This document shows positions 9,037-17,818 of a stretch of DNA of 64,000 nt, in pieces. This DNA is from Pedococcus_A sp963730585 (GTDB lineage: Bacteria; Actinomycetota; Actinomycetes; Actinomycetales; Dermatophilaceae): NCBI GenBank assembly GCA_963730585.1, contig CAVSSL010000011.1:310001-374000 (forward strand). Reading direction: 5' to 3'. The notes beneath the pieces were generated by a model. The model had not been told where the DNA came from. It did not search any database and saw nothing but the letters and a program-made list of their open reading frames with translations. Both the position numbers and the translations under genes were made by a program. Each line of letters starts with the position of its first letter. Positions within the stretch are counted from its first letter, which is position 1.

Positions 9037-9144
9037 CGGAAGGGGACCTTCGTCCGTCAACGACGGTGAAGGCCTGGGCGTCTCATGGAGGTAGCGGGCT
9101 GCCGGACGGCCCGGAGCCCGGCTACGGGGGAGGCGGTGGCTCAC

Positions 9145-10113
9145 ATGTCGACCAACCGGTCACCAGTCCAGTCGGGAGGGAGCGGGGGCGTGCGAGGCGG
9201 TCGGCCCCGGTGGCTCGTCCCGATCGCCGCGGCGGTCACGGCTCTCGTGCTCGTCATCGTGGCAGTGGTGCTCCTCGGAGACGATGACGGCGGGCAGCCG
9301 GGCGCCGGCCCAGCGACCACCACGAGCGCCACGGCGACCACCAGCCCGACCTCGCGTCCCACCTCGAGCCCGACGTCGAGTCCCGTGACGTCGTCGCCCA
9401 CCTCCGGTCCCGTGGCGGGGCAGGTGACGGTGCCGGTCTACTACGTCGTCGACGTCCAGGGCGTCGGGCCCCGGCTCTACCGGGAGTTCCACCGGGTCAC
9501 CCGCACGGGTGACACCGTGATGACCGCGCTGAAGGAGATGTTCACCGGCCAGGCGAACGACCCCGACTACCGCTCGCTGTGGCCCGCCTCGACACGGGTG
9601 CTGGCCGTGACCAAGGGGGAGACGCCGACGATCACGGTCAACCTCTCCGGGTGGGCGACCAACCTCGGCTCCTCCTTCGAGGCGGCTGCGGTGCAGCAGC
9701 TCGTCTACACCGCCACCGCGGCGGACCCGTCGGTCACGCGGGTGCGGATCACCGTGAACGGCCAGGAGCCCCCGTCCGGACACCTCGACGTCTCGGCGCC
9801 GCAGAGCCGGTCACCGGCCCTGGAGACCCTGGGCAACGTCTGGGTCCTCGCGCCGGAGCAGGGCTCGACGGTCTCCTCGCCGGTGGTCGTGCGCGTCTAC
9901 GGCACCGGGTTCGAGGGCAACGTCCCGCTGAAGGTCTTCCGCGGCGGCACCGAGGTGGCCTCGACCGCCGTGACCACCATGATGGGCGGCTTCGCGACGG
10001 CGCAGACGACGGTCAGCCTGCCGGCCGGCAGCTACGAGCTGCGCGCCTACAACGACAACGGCCGCGACGCGACCCTCCAGCTCTGGGACACCAAGGCGTT
10101 CACGGTGCGGTGA
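9145..10113 (+). CDS. Membrane-anchored GerMN / Gmad2 domain protein
   Basis: A 322-aa protein with a short cytoplasmic N-terminus, a transmembrane helix at about residues 26-46 (WLVPIAAAVTALVLVIVAVV), a Thr/Ser/Pro-rich linker (about 55-95), a GerMN domain (TVPVYYVVDV... TVNLSGWATNLGS) and a C-terminal Gmad2 immunoglobulin-like domain (NVWVLAPEQGSTV...SYELRAYNDNG). These domains occur on spore-germination proteins but in non-sporulating actinobacteria they sit on cell-envelope proteins of unknown role. ATG 9145 is preferred over 9085 because GGGGGAGG lies about 11 bases upstream and the transmembrane helix is then properly placed. Confidence 0.75.
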   Translation: MSTNRSPVQSGGSGGVRGGRPRWLVPIAAAVTALVLVIVAVVLLGDDDGGQPGAGPATTTSATATTSPTSRPTSSPTSSPVTSSPTSGPVAGQVTVPVYYVVDVQGVGPRLYREFHRVTRTGDTVMTALKEMFTGQANDPDYRSLWPASTRVLAVTKGETPTITVNLSGWATNLGSSFEAAAVQQLVYTATAADPSVTRVRITVNGQEPPSGHLDVSAPQSRSPALETLGNVWVLAPEQGSTVSSPVVVRVYGTGFEGNVPLKVFRGGTEVASTAVTTMMGGFATAQTTVSLPAGSYELRAYNDNGRDATLQLWDTKAFTVR

Positions 10114-10128
10114 GGCACCCGGGCGCAC

Positions 10129-10160
10129 CCCGGCATACGGGCTGCGGTTCGTATGCCGGG
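10129..10160. repeat. Perfect 11-bp hairpin built from two opposed octamers
   Basis: CCCGGCATACG (10129-10139) and CGTATGCCGGG (10150-10160) form an 11-bp perfect stem with a 10-base loop between the GerMN gene and the aspS promoter. The core of each arm is one copy of the dispersed octamer. There is no T-tract, so it is not a standard intrinsic terminator. Confidence 0.75.
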
Positions 10161-10172
10161 CACGGCCTTCCG

Positions 10173-10178
10173 TAGGAT
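10173..10178 (+). promoter_or_regulatory. Likely -10 box TAGGAT of aspS
   Basis: TAGGAT lies 49 bases before the aspS GTG and would give a leader of about 40 bases containing the GAAGGA ribosome-binding site. No convincing -35 box. Confidence 0.5.
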
Positions 10179-10227
10179 GGGCGGGTTGTCTGCAACAAAC
10201 ACAGCCCCCGATCCGAAGGAACCACTC

Positions 10228-12039
10228 GTGCTCCGCACCCATGAGGCCGGCACCCTGCGTGCCGACCACTCCGGCCAGACCGTCACGCTCACGGGCTGGG
10301 TTGCCCGTCGGCGCGATCACGGCGGAGTGGCGTTCCTCGATCTGCGGGACGCCTCCGGCGTCTCCCAGGTCGTCGTGCGCGACGAGGTGCTGGCCGAGGG
10401 CGACGCCCACGACCTGCGCAACGAGTACGTCGTCAAGGTGGTCGGCGAGGTGCGGACGCGCCCGGAGGGGAACGCCAACCCCGACCTGCCGACCGGCGAG
10501 ATCGAGGTCATCGCCGAGCGCATCGAGGTGCTCAACGAGAGCGCCCCGCTGCCCTTCCAGATCGACGAGCGCGTCACCGTCGGCGAGGAGGCCCGGCTCA
10601 AGCACCGGTACCTCGACCTGCGCCGCCCCGGCAACGGGTCCGCCGGGTACGCGCTGCGGCTGCGGTCGAAGGTCAACGCGGCGGCCCGCAGCGTGCTCGC
10701 CGAGCGTGACTTCGTCGAGATCGAGACCCCGACGCTGACCCGGTCGACGCCCGAGGGCGCCCGCGACTTCCTGGTGCCGGCGCGGCTGGCCCCCGGCAGC
10801 TGGTACGCGCTGCCGCAGAGCCCGCAGCTGTTCAAGCAGCTGCTCATGGTCGCGGGCATGGAGCGCTACTACCAGATCGCCCGCTGCTACCGCGACGAGG
10901 ACTTCCGCGCCGACCGGCAGCCGGAGTTCACCCAGCTCGACATCGAGATGTCCTTCGTCGAGCAGGACGACGTGCTCGAGCTCGGCGAGGCGGTCGCCAC
11001 CGCGCTGTGGAAGCTCATCGACGTCGACCTCAAGACCCCGTTCGAGCGGATGACCTACCACGAGGCGATGCGCCGCTTCGGCACCGACAAGCCCGACCTG
11101 CGCTTCGGCAACGAGCTCGTGGAGTGCACCGAGTTCTTCCAGGACACGACCTTCCGCGTCTTCCAGCAGGAGTACGTCGGCGCCGTCGTCATGCCCGGGG
11201 GCGCGTCCCAGCCGCGCAAGCAGCTCGACGCCTGGCAGGAGTGGGCCAAGCAGCGCGGCGCCAAGGGCCTGGCCTACGTGCTCGTCCAGGAGGACGGCAC
11301 GCTCGGCGGCCCGGTGGCCAAGAACCTCAGCGACGCCGAGCGCGACGGCCTCGCCGCGCACGTCGGTGCCAGCCCCGGCGACTGCGTCTTCTTCGCGGCC
11401 GGCGCCACCAAGGCCTCGCGCGCCCTGCTCGGCGCCGCCCGGCTCGAGATCGGCAAGCGCTGCGACCTCATCGACGAGGACGCCTGGTCCTTGCTGTGGG
11501 TGCTCGACGCGCCGATGTTCGAGCCCACCGCCGAGGCGACCGCCTCGGGCGACGTGGCGCTCGGCTACAGCGCCTGGACCGCGGTGCACCACGCCTTCAC
11601 GTCGCCGAAGAAGGAGTTCGAGGACACCTTCGACACCGACCCCGGCGCGGCGCTCGCGTACGCGTACGACATGGTCTGCAACGGCAACGAGATCGGTGGT
11701 GGCTCGATCCGTATCCACCGCCGTGACGTGCAGGAGCGGGTCTTCGAGGTCATGGGCCTGTCCGAGGAGGAGGCGCAGGAGAAGTTCGGCTTCCTGCTCG
11801 ACGCCTTCCAGTTCGGCGCCCCGCCGCACGGCGGCATCGCGTTCGGCTGGGACCGCATCGTGGCCCTCCTCGCCGGCGCGGAGTCGATCCGCGACGTCAT
11901 CGCCTTCCCGAAGTCCGGCGGCGGCTACGACCCGCTGACCGCGGCGCCCGCCCCCATCACCCCGGAGCAGCGCAAGGAGGCCGGCGTCGACGCCAAGCCG
12001 GAGCCGCGAGCAGGGCGACGCCTGAGGCCTGAGGCATGA
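10228..12039 (+). CDS. aspS: Aspartyl-tRNA synthetase
   Basis: Class II synthetase of 603 aa. N-terminal OB-fold anticodon domain (VTLTGWVARRRDHGGVAFLDLRD), motif 2 (RCYRDEDFRADRQPEFTQLD), a bacterial GAD insertion domain and motif 3 (GIAFGWDRIVALLAG). Length is that of the bacterial type. Actinobacterial enzymes are often non-discriminating (Asp/Asn); that cannot be decided here. GTG 10228 with GAAGGA eight bases upstream is the start; the longer frame from 10153 is not supported. A strong terminator follows. Confidence 0.95.
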   Translation: MLRTHEAGTLRADHSGQTVTLTGWVARRRDHGGVAFLDLRDASGVSQVVVRDEVLAEGDAHDLRNEYVVKVVGEVRTRPEGNANPDLPTGEIEVIAERIEVLNESAPLPFQIDERVTVGEEARLKHRYLDLRRPGNGSAGYALRLRSKVNAAARSVLAERDFVEIETPTLTRSTPEGARDFLVPARLAPGSWYALPQSPQLFKQLLMVAGMERYYQIARCYRDEDFRADRQPEFTQLDIEMSFVEQDDVLELGEAVATALWKLIDVDLKTPFERMTYHEAMRRFGTDKPDLRFGNELVECTEFFQDTTFRVFQQEYVGAVVMPGGASQPRKQLDAWQEWAKQRGAKGLAYVLVQEDGTLGGPVAKNLSDAERDGLAAHVGASPGDCVFFAAGATKASRALLGAARLEIGKRCDLIDEDAWSLLWVLDAPMFEPTAEATASGDVALGYSAWTAVHHAFTSPKKEFEDTFDTDPGAALAYAYDMVCNGNEIGGGSIRIHRRDVQERVFEVMGLSEEEAQEKFGFLLDAFQFGAPPHGGIAFGWDRIVALLAGAESIRDVIAFPKSGGGYDPLTAAPAPITPEQRKEAGVDAKPEPRAGRRLRPEA

Positions 12040-12062
12040 CGCGCGTCGGGGCTGACGCGCGC

Positions 12063-12119
12063 TGAGGGGCCCGAGAAGCACCGGAAACCACGTCGGTTCG
12101 GTGCCTTTCGGGCCCCTCA
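12063..12119. terminator. Strong hairpin terminator between aspS and the minus-strand cupin gene
   Basis: TGAGGGGCCCGA pairs with TCGGGCCCCTCA (12 bp), with a further CACCG/CGGTG pairing inside after a small mismatch loop. It sits between two convergent genes and could end transcription from both sides. Confidence 0.75.
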
Positions 12120-12155
12120 CGCATCAGCGGCCCGGACTCGACCTGCGCTGGCGGG

Positions 12156-12509
12156 TCAGCCGCCGTGGTCCGGACCGAGGGTGGACATCCCACCGGACGG
12201 TCCGGGCGCGGGCTCCTTGAGCTCCACGAAGATCACGTGGGTCTCGGTGTCGCCGATGTTCTCACCGCTGTGCTCCTGAGCGGGCAGCCAGCCGACGGTC
12301 CCGGCGGCCATGTGCACGTCGCGGGAGGCACCAGCGCCGTGGAGCCTGCGCCGGAAGTCCGACAGGGTGTACATCACGCTGTCGGGGTGGGCGTGCGGGG
12401 TGGTCCGCTCCCCGGGACGGTCGCGGTACTCCAGCACCCGCACCCGGTCGTTCTCGAAGACCACACGGTAGAGGTCGCCGTTGGTCACCACGGGGTCGAG
12501 GTCGCGCAT
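12156..12509 (-). CDS. Small cupin-domain protein
   Basis: A 117-aa single-domain cupin. The metal-site motif appears as TTPHAHPDSVMYTLSDFRRRL, with a second conserved stretch GTVGWLPAQEHSGENIGDTETH. Proteins of this size and pattern are usually annotated as cytoplasmic cupin proteins of unknown substrate. It is convergent with aspS and lies downstream of the GNAT gene on the same strand, separated by 74 bases. No recognisable ribosome-binding site before the ATG at 12509. Confidence 0.7.
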   Translation of the reverse strand: MRDLDPVVTNGDLYRVVFENDRVRVLEYRDRPGERTTPHAHPDSVMYTLSDFRRRLHGAGASRDVHMAAGTVGWLPAQEHSGENIGDTETHVIFVELKEPAPGPSGGMSTLGPDHGG

Positions 12510-12583
12510 GGCGCGGAGGCTACGCCCGGGCCGGTCCACCCGCCTCCGCCGTCTGGCGCAGGCCATCCGCGCGCGGAGCAGGG

Positions 12584-13336
12584 TCAGCTCTCGGCGAGGC
12601 GCCGGCTGGACCAGAGGTGGTCGCCGCGGTAGCCGAGGCCGTGGTAGACCCGCCGGGCGACAGCGTTGTCGGAGTACATGCCCAGCGTGCAGACACCCGC
12701 GCCGGAGACCGCCGCGCGCGTCAGGTGGGCCGTGACGGCCACGCCGAGGCCGGTCCCGCGGGCGCTGGGGTGCACCGTGATGCCCGCCAGGAGCGGGAAC
12801 CCGGCGACGTTGGTCTCGCGCACCCCGCAGGCCACCAGCCGGCCCTCGTCGTCGCGCACGCCGACCCAGGACTGGCCGGGGTGCTCGAACGGCCGTGCGT
12901 CGGTGCGCGGGTTGGCCTCGTCGAGGAGGGCGGCGATGTCGGGGAGGTCCTCCTCGGAGAGGGGGACGAGGCGGTCCTCGGCTGCCGTCCGCGGGGGCGC
13001 CGCGGCGGCATACATCCACTCCCACTCGTTGCCGTCGGCCACGGGGAGGCGTGCAGCCACCGCGGCGAGCGAGCCGCGCTGCACGGTGACGCCGCGGAGG
13101 CCCGGCGGGTGCAGGCCCTCGGCCGCCATGGCGCCGACGAGCTCTCCTGCGTCGTCGGCCGGTCCCATGACGAGCAGCCCGAGTCGACGGGTGTGGGTCT
13201 GGCGGGGCAGGGCCACCGCGCGGCCGAGGGCGTAACCGGGCCGCGCCAGCGCGGTGGGGATGTCGTAGCGGATGAAGGGGCTGTCCCCGGTCGCGGCGAG
13301 GAGGTCGGCGTGGGTGCCCAGCTCGCGCAGGGTCAC
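12584..13336 (-). CDS. GNAT-family N-acetyltransferase
   Basis: A 250-aa acetyltransferase. The C-terminal GNAT domain carries the acetyl-CoA motif A as ITVHPSARGTGLGVAVTAHL and motif B as YSDNAVARRVYHGLGYRGDHLW. The N-terminal half (RELGTHADLLAATGDSPF...) resembles a degenerate second GNAT-like unit. The GTG start overlaps the stop of the MMPL exporter gene (GTGA), so it is probably co-translated with it. Substrate unknown. Confidence 0.75.
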   Translation of the reverse strand: MTLRELGTHADLLAATGDSPFIRYDIPTALARPGYALGRAVALPRQTHTRRLGLLVMGPADDAGELVGAMAAEGLHPPGLRGVTVQRGSLAAVAARLPVADGNEWEWMYAAAAPPRTAAEDRLVPLSEEDLPDIAALLDEANPRTDARPFEHPGQSWVGVRDDEGRLVACGVRETNVAGFPLLAGITVHPSARGTGLGVAVTAHLTRAAVSGAGVCTLGMYSDNAVARRVYHGLGYRGDHLWSSRRLAES

Positions 13337-15540
13337 TCGGTGATCCCGAAGCGTGCGTGCAGCCGGCGGAGGCGACGGGGCGCCCACCAGTTCCAGTCAC
13401 CGAGCACGGCCATGGTCGCCGGCACCAGGAGCATGCGGACCAGGGTGGCGTCGATCAGCACGGCGACCGCGAGGCCGACGCCCGTCTGCTTGATGACCAG
13501 CAGCTGGCCGGCGACGAAGCCGGAGAACACGATGACCACCAGCAGTGCCGCCGAGGTGATGATGCGGCCGGAGCGCTGCAGGCCCATCACGACGGCCTCG
13601 TCGTTGCTGTAGCCCTGCTCGTGCAGCTCGACGATGCGCGAGAGCAGGAACACCTCGTAGTCCATGGACAGGCCGAACCCGAAGGCGAGGATGAGCAACG
13701 GGATCATCGACTCGAGCGCCCCGACGGAGTCGAAGCGCAGCGGCCCCTCGAGGTGGCCCTTCTGGAAGATCCAGACGACCACGCCGAGACTCGCGCCCAG
13801 CGACACCACGTTGATGAGCAGCGCCTTGATGGGGATCACGACCGAGCCGGTCATGAGGAACAGGAGCACCAGCGTCGCCAACGCCACGAGGGCGAAGGCG
13901 GGGACGGCCCGCTCGAACATCGAGTCGGTGAAGTCCTGGAGCCCGGACGCCTGGCCGACGACGTAGGTGGGGAAGTCGGGTCGGTCCTCCTGGAGCAGCC
14001 GCACCATCTCGCGCGCGTTGTCGTCGAGCGGTCCACCGGGGACGTCGACGCCGATGGTGCTCAGCTGGTCGTTGACCGCCTTGGGAGTGCCCTCGACCTT
14101 CTGTCCGTTGAGCTCGGGCAGGTTCGCGGCATACTGCGCAGCCTTCTCCGGTGTCGTCCGTGCGACCACCCGGAGGTCGGGGCCGTTGAGCGTGGGGTAG
14201 TGCGTGGCAAGGTCCTCGAAGAAGACCCGCTGGGTGGCTCCCGTGGGCAGCAGCTCCTTGCCGGACGAGGTGAGGCGCATGTCGAGCGCCGGCAGCGCGA
14301 GGAAGACCAGGAGGGCGAGGACGCCGAAGATGATGGGCACCGGACGGTCGTGCACCCATTCCGCCAGGCGGGAGAAGACGCCGTGCTCCGGAGCCTGCTC
14401 GGTGCCCTTGCGCAACAGGCGGCGGGCACCCAGCGCGGCCAGGGCCGGGATGAGCGTGACCGCGACGAGGATGGCGACGAGCACCACGGACAGGGCCGCG
14501 GAACCGATGGCCCGCATGATCTGGGCCTCGAAGACGAGGAGGCCGCCGAGCGAGATGGCGACGGTGAGACCGGAGAAGATGACCGTGCGGCCGGCGGCGT
14601 CGACCGTGCGGGCGGTCGCGTCGATGACCATCTCGCGGGGGATGTCCTTGGCGGGCATGCCCTGGGCCCTGGCCCTCAGCTCCTCGCGGAAGCGGCTGAC
14701 GGTGAGCAGCCCGTAGTCGATGCACAGGCCGAGGCCGAGCACGGTGACGACGTTGACCACGGTGGCGTCGAGGTCGATGAGGTAGGAGAAGCCCAGCAGC
14801 GAGGCCAGGGCCCCACCGATGGCTGCGATGGCGCCCGCCACGGGCATGCCGGCCGCCACGAATCCGCCGAAGACCAGCACCATGATCAGGAAGCTGACCG
14901 GCAGCGCCACGCCCTCGCCGGTGCGCAGGTCCCTCTCCACCTGCCCGGTGATGGCGTCGATGAGCTCGGAGAGCCCGCCGGTCTCGGCCCTCGCCCCCGG
15001 CACGGCCTCCACCATCGCGTCGAACTCGGCGTCGACGCGCTCGCGAGTCTGCTTTCCCTCCTCGGAGGTGAGGTCCGGGTCGAGCGTCACCACGGTGAGG
15101 AAGCCGTCGGACGTCGGGTCCTCGTCCTTGAAGAACACCTTCGCCTGCGGGCTCTGCAGGCCCTCGGGCACGACGTAGGGCATTCCCACGCTGACGACCC
15201 CGTCGATGGCGGAGATCTTCTTCGCGGCCGAGCCCGCCGCCTGTGCGACCGCTGGTGAGGTCGCGTCCACTCCCGAGACCTGGAGCATGTACTGGTCGGT
15301 GGCCGCCTGCCCCGCGTCGGTCAGCAGGTCGCGACCCGTCAGGTTCTCGCCGCTGACCGTCGGCTCACCGGACTGCAGCCGGTCGAAGAGCGACTCCTGC
15401 GTGAAGACACCGAGCGCACTGCCGAACGCGGCGACCACCGCGAGCAGCCAGACCGTCACGACGACCCGGGGGTGCCGGGCCATGGCCGCGCCGAGGTGGG
15501 AGAGTGCCGACGTACGCCGGTCGGGGTGCAGGTCGGTCAC
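13333..15540 (-). CDS. MMPL-family RND transporter
   Basis: A 735-aa inner-membrane exporter of the MmpL type, predicted to move hydrophobic compounds or lipids with proton motive force. One N-terminal helix (residues 25-45) is followed by a large extracytoplasmic domain and helix bundles duplicated in two halves. The two Asp-Tyr proton-relay motifs are visible: GLGLCIDYGLLTVSRF and GFGLSMDYEVFLLSRI. The GTG start lies only 19 bases from the divergent rarA start, so the two promoters must overlap. Downstream GNAT is coupled to it; whether that enzyme modifies the exported compound is unknown. Confidence 0.85.
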   Translation of the reverse strand: MTDLHPDRRTSALSHLGAAMARHPRVVVTVWLLAVVAAFGSALGVFTQESLFDRLQSGEPTVSGENLTGRDLLTDAGQAATDQYMLQVSGVDATSPAVAQAAGSAAKKISAIDGVVSVGMPYVVPEGLQSPQAKVFFKDEDPTSDGFLTVVTLDPDLTSEEGKQTRERVDAEFDAMVEAVPGARAETGGLSELIDAITGQVERDLRTGEGVALPVSFLIMVLVFGGFVAAGMPVAGAIAAIGGALASLLGFSYLIDLDATVVNVVTVLGLGLCIDYGLLTVSRFREELRARAQGMPAKDIPREMVIDATARTVDAAGRTVIFSGLTVAISLGGLLVFEAQIMRAIGSAALSVVLVAILVAVTLIPALAALGARRLLRKGTEQAPEHGVFSRLAEWVHDRPVPIIFGVLALLVFLALPALDMRLTSSGKELLPTGATQRVFFEDLATHYPTLNGPDLRVVARTTPEKAAQYAANLPELNGQKVEGTPKAVNDQLSTIGVDVPGGPLDDNAREMVRLLQEDRPDFPTYVVGQASGLQDFTDSMFERAVPAFALVALATLVLLFLMTGSVVIPIKALLINVVSLGASLGVVVWIFQKGHLEGPLRFDSVGALESMIPLLILAFGFGLSMDYEVFLLSRIVELHEQGYSNDEAVVMGLQRSGRIITSAALLVVIVFSGFVAGQLLVIKQTGVGLAVAVLIDATLVRMLLVPATMAVLGDWNWWAPRRLRRLHARFGITE

Positions 15541-15559
15541 GGGGGATAGCCTGCCACCC
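15541..15559. promoter_or_regulatory. 19-bp divergent start region between mmpL and rarA
   Basis: Only 19 bases separate the two start codons. TAGCCT (15547-15552) is spaced seven bases from the rarA GTG and fits a leaderless promoter. Any promoter for the minus-strand MMPL gene must lie within the rarA coding region or overlap this box, so the two transcripts probably interfere. Confidence 0.5.
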
Positions 15560-16957
15560 GTGGGTATCGAGGCAGGTGACGACCTCTTCGCCTCGTCGAC
15601 GGCGCAGCGCCGCGACGCGGGCGGGGGCTCCGACGCGACGCTGCCCCCGCTGGCGGTGCGCATGCGGCCACGCTCGCTCGACGAGGTGCGCGGCCAGGCC
15701 GACGTGCTGCGCCCCGGCAGCCCGCTGCGCCGGCTCATCGAGGGCTCCGGGGGCACGGCCGGGCCGCTGTCGGCGATCATCTGGGGGCCTCCCGGCACCG
15801 GGAAGACGACGCTGGCCCACCTCGTCGCGACGGCCGCCGACCGCACCTTCGTCGAGCTCAGCGCGGTGACGGCGGGCGTCAAGGACGTGCGGGCCGTCAT
15901 GGACCAGGCCGCCCGCGAGCGCGACCTCTACGACCGCCAGACCGTGCTCTTCCTCGACGAGATCCACCGGTTCACCAAGGCGCAGCAGGACGCGCTGCTG
16001 CCCGGCGTCGAGAACCGCCAGGTCATCCTCGTGGCGGCCACGACCGAGAACCCGTCGTTCTCCGTGATCGCCCCGCTGCTCTCGCGCTCGATGCTCGTGA
16101 CGCTGGGGCCGCTGTCCGACGAGGAGGTGGCCGACGTGCTCACCTCCGCGGTCGCCGACGAGCGCGGCCTGGCAGGGGAGTTCGCCCTCGCCGACGACGC
16201 CATCGCCCACCTCGTGCGGATCGCCGGGGGCGACGCCCGTCGCTCGCTCACCTCGCTGGAGGCGGCCGCCGGTGTCGCCCTCGACGACGTGGCTCCCGGC
16301 TCCCAGGCCGAGGGGCCGGTGCCGATCACCCTCGGCCACGTCGAGCAGGCGGTGGCGCACGCCTCGGTCCGCTACGACCGCACCGGTGACCAGCACTACG
16401 ACGTCGCCTCGGCCCTCATCAAGTCGATGCGCGGCTCCGACGTCGACGCGGCCCTGCACTACCTCGCCCGCATGCTCGAGGCGGGGGAGGACCCGCGGTT
16501 CATCGCGCGGCGCATCGTCATCTCCGCCAGCGAGGACGTCGGCATGGCCGACCCCACCGCCCTCCAGACGTCGGTCGCGGCGATGCACGCCGTCGCCCAG
16601 ATCGGGATGCCGGAGGCGCGGATCATCCTGGCCCAGGCGGTGGTGCACAACGCGCTCGCGCCCAAGAGCAACGCGGCATACCTCGGCATCAACGAGGCCA
16701 TCGCCGACATCCGCGCCGGACGCGGCGGGCCGGTGCCCGCGCACCTGCGCGGCAGCGGGTATGCCGGTGCGGCCAGGCTGGGGCACGGGAAGGGTTACCA
16801 GTACGCCCACGACGCCCCGGACGGCGTGGCGCAGCAGCAGTACCTGCCCGACGAGCTGCACGGCGCCACCGACTACTACCGGCCGACCGGCCGCGGCTTC
16901 GAGGAGCGGCTGGCCTCCCGCTGGGCCTGGCTGAAGACGCGCCTCGGCCGCGGCTGA
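15560..16957 (+). CDS. rarA: Replication-associated recombination protein A (AAA+ ATPase)
   Basis: A 465-aa MgsA/RarA ATPase that acts at stalled replication forks. Walker A GPPGTGKTT (near residue 76), Walker B LFLDEIHRF (near 132), sensor ATTENPSFSV, Arg-finger region LLSRSMLV, and the C-terminal tetramerisation domain (SASEDVGMADPTALQ, GHGKGYQYAHDAPDG). Order rarA-(two small membrane proteins)-alaS-ruvX is conserved in actinobacteria. GTG 15560 appears leaderless. Confidence 0.93.
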   Translation: MGIEAGDDLFASSTAQRRDAGGGSDATLPPLAVRMRPRSLDEVRGQADVLRPGSPLRRLIEGSGGTAGPLSAIIWGPPGTGKTTLAHLVATAADRTFVELSAVTAGVKDVRAVMDQAARERDLYDRQTVLFLDEIHRFTKAQQDALLPGVENRQVILVAATTENPSFSVIAPLLSRSMLVTLGPLSDEEVADVLTSAVADERGLAGEFALADDAIAHLVRIAGGDARRSLTSLEAAAGVALDDVAPGSQAEGPVPITLGHVEQAVAHASVRYDRTGDQHYDVASALIKSMRGSDVDAALHYLARMLEAGEDPRFIARRIVISASEDVGMADPTALQTSVAAMHAVAQIGMPEARIILAQAVVHNALAPKSNAAYLGINEAIADIRAGRGGPVPAHLRGSGYAGAARLGHGKGYQYAHDAPDGVAQQQYLPDELHGATDYYRPTGRGFEERLASRWAWLKTRLGRG

Positions 16958-16977
16958 GCGGCTGGCCGAGGTACCGG

Positions 16978-16983
16978 TAGGGT
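16978..16983 (+). promoter_or_regulatory. -10 box TAGGGT, leaderless start of the DUF948 gene
   Basis: TAGGGT ends eight bases before the ATG at 16992, the same geometry as at pyrG. Confidence 0.5.
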
Positions 16984-16991
16984 TGCCGGTC

Positions 16992-17384
16992 ATGGATGTG
17001 AGTTTGGGCGATATCGCCGGAATGATCGCGGCCCTGGCGTTCGCGTTCCTCGTGTTCCGCCTCGGCAGCGTGATCGGCAAGGCGGGCAAGATCCTCGACG
17101 AGACGAGGATCAGCGTGCGCAGCACCACCGAGAACGTGCAGCCGACGCTCATCAAGCTCACCGACACCGTGACGCTCACCAACGAGCAGCTCAGCCGGGT
17201 CGACGGCATCACCACCAACGTCTCGGCCATCACCACCAACGCCAGCGCCCTGACCTCGCTGTTCGCGGCCACCCTCGGCTCGCCGGTGGTCAAGGTCGCG
17301 GCCTTCACCTACGGCGTGCGCACGGCCATGAGCGGCTCGGCCCGCTCGGGCCGGGGCTCCCGCAGCCGTCGGCGCAGGGGCTGA
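16992..17384 (+). CDS. DUF948 membrane protein
   Basis: A 130-aa protein with one N-terminal transmembrane helix (residues 5-25), an amphipathic heptad-like segment rich in Thr, Asn and Val (TTENVQPTLIKLTDTVTLTNEQ), a second hydrophobic stretch (SPVVKVAAFTYGVRTAM) and a very basic Arg/Ser tail. This is the DUF948 architecture. It sits between rarA and alaS with a partner membrane protein five bases downstream; the pair is conserved in actinobacteria but has no assigned function. Confidence 0.75.
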   Translation: MDVSLGDIAGMIAALAFAFLVFRLGSVIGKAGKILDETRISVRSTTENVQPTLIKLTDTVTLTNEQLSRVDGITTNVSAITTNASALTSLFAATLGSPVVKVAAFTYGVRTAMSGSARSGRGSRSRRRRG

Positions 17385-17389
17385 TCGCC

Positions 17390-17707
17390 ATGGCACGCCT
17401 GTTCTGGGTCGCCCTGGGCGCCGCCGCCGGGGTCTACGCCGTCCGCAAGGTCACCAAGGCCGCCGAGGCCTACACGCCGGCCGGGGTCGCGCACGGTCTC
17501 TCCGACTTCGCCGACGGCCTCCGTGAGCTCGCCGACGCCGTCCGCGAGGGCATGTCCGAGCGCGAGGAGGAGCTGAAGCTCGCGCTCGGCATCGACGCCG
17601 GCACCGTGGACGCCGGTGACGACCCGGCCGCCCGCCGGCTCGACGCCGAGACGGCCCGCCGCCTCATCGAGGACCCGACCGGGCGCTTCGACTCCCGAGC
17701 TCGCTAG
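17390..17707 (+). CDS. DUF6167-like small membrane protein
   Basis: A 105-aa protein with an N-terminal hydrophobic segment (LFWVALGAAAGVYAVRKVTK) and a charged helical remainder (DFADGLRELADAVREGMSEREEEL). It immediately follows the DUF948 gene and precedes alaS. Position and pattern match the actinobacterial family usually called DUF6167; function unknown. Confidence 0.65.
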   Translation: MARLFWVALGAAAGVYAVRKVTKAAEAYTPAGVAHGLSDFADGLRELADAVREGMSEREEELKLALGIDAGTVDAGDDPAARRLDAETARRLIEDPTGRFDSRAR

Positions 17708-17818
17708 GGGCCAGCCGTCCCCGCCGACGGGCCCCGGCTGCGCCCCGCCGCCACCCACATCCCCTGCACGTACCATCGTCATGCCCGCGTGAGCATGCAA
17801 CTGAGGATCTGACACCTG
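17708..17818 (+). promoter_or_regulatory. alaS upstream spacer with candidate promoter
   Basis: The 111-base spacer contains TACCAT (17771-17776) as a possible -10 box and GAGGA (17803-17807) as ribosome-binding site about 11 bases before the alaS ATG. I see no T-box-like structure. Confidence 0.35.

Noticed and set aside
9085..9145. Upstream ATG 9085 as start of the GerMN gene
   Set aside because: ATG 9145 has a better ribosome-binding site and puts the transmembrane helix at a normal distance from the N-terminus.
12063..12119. Hairpin after aspS as a regulatory RNA
   Set aside because: A perfect GC-rich stem between convergent genes is best explained as a terminator.
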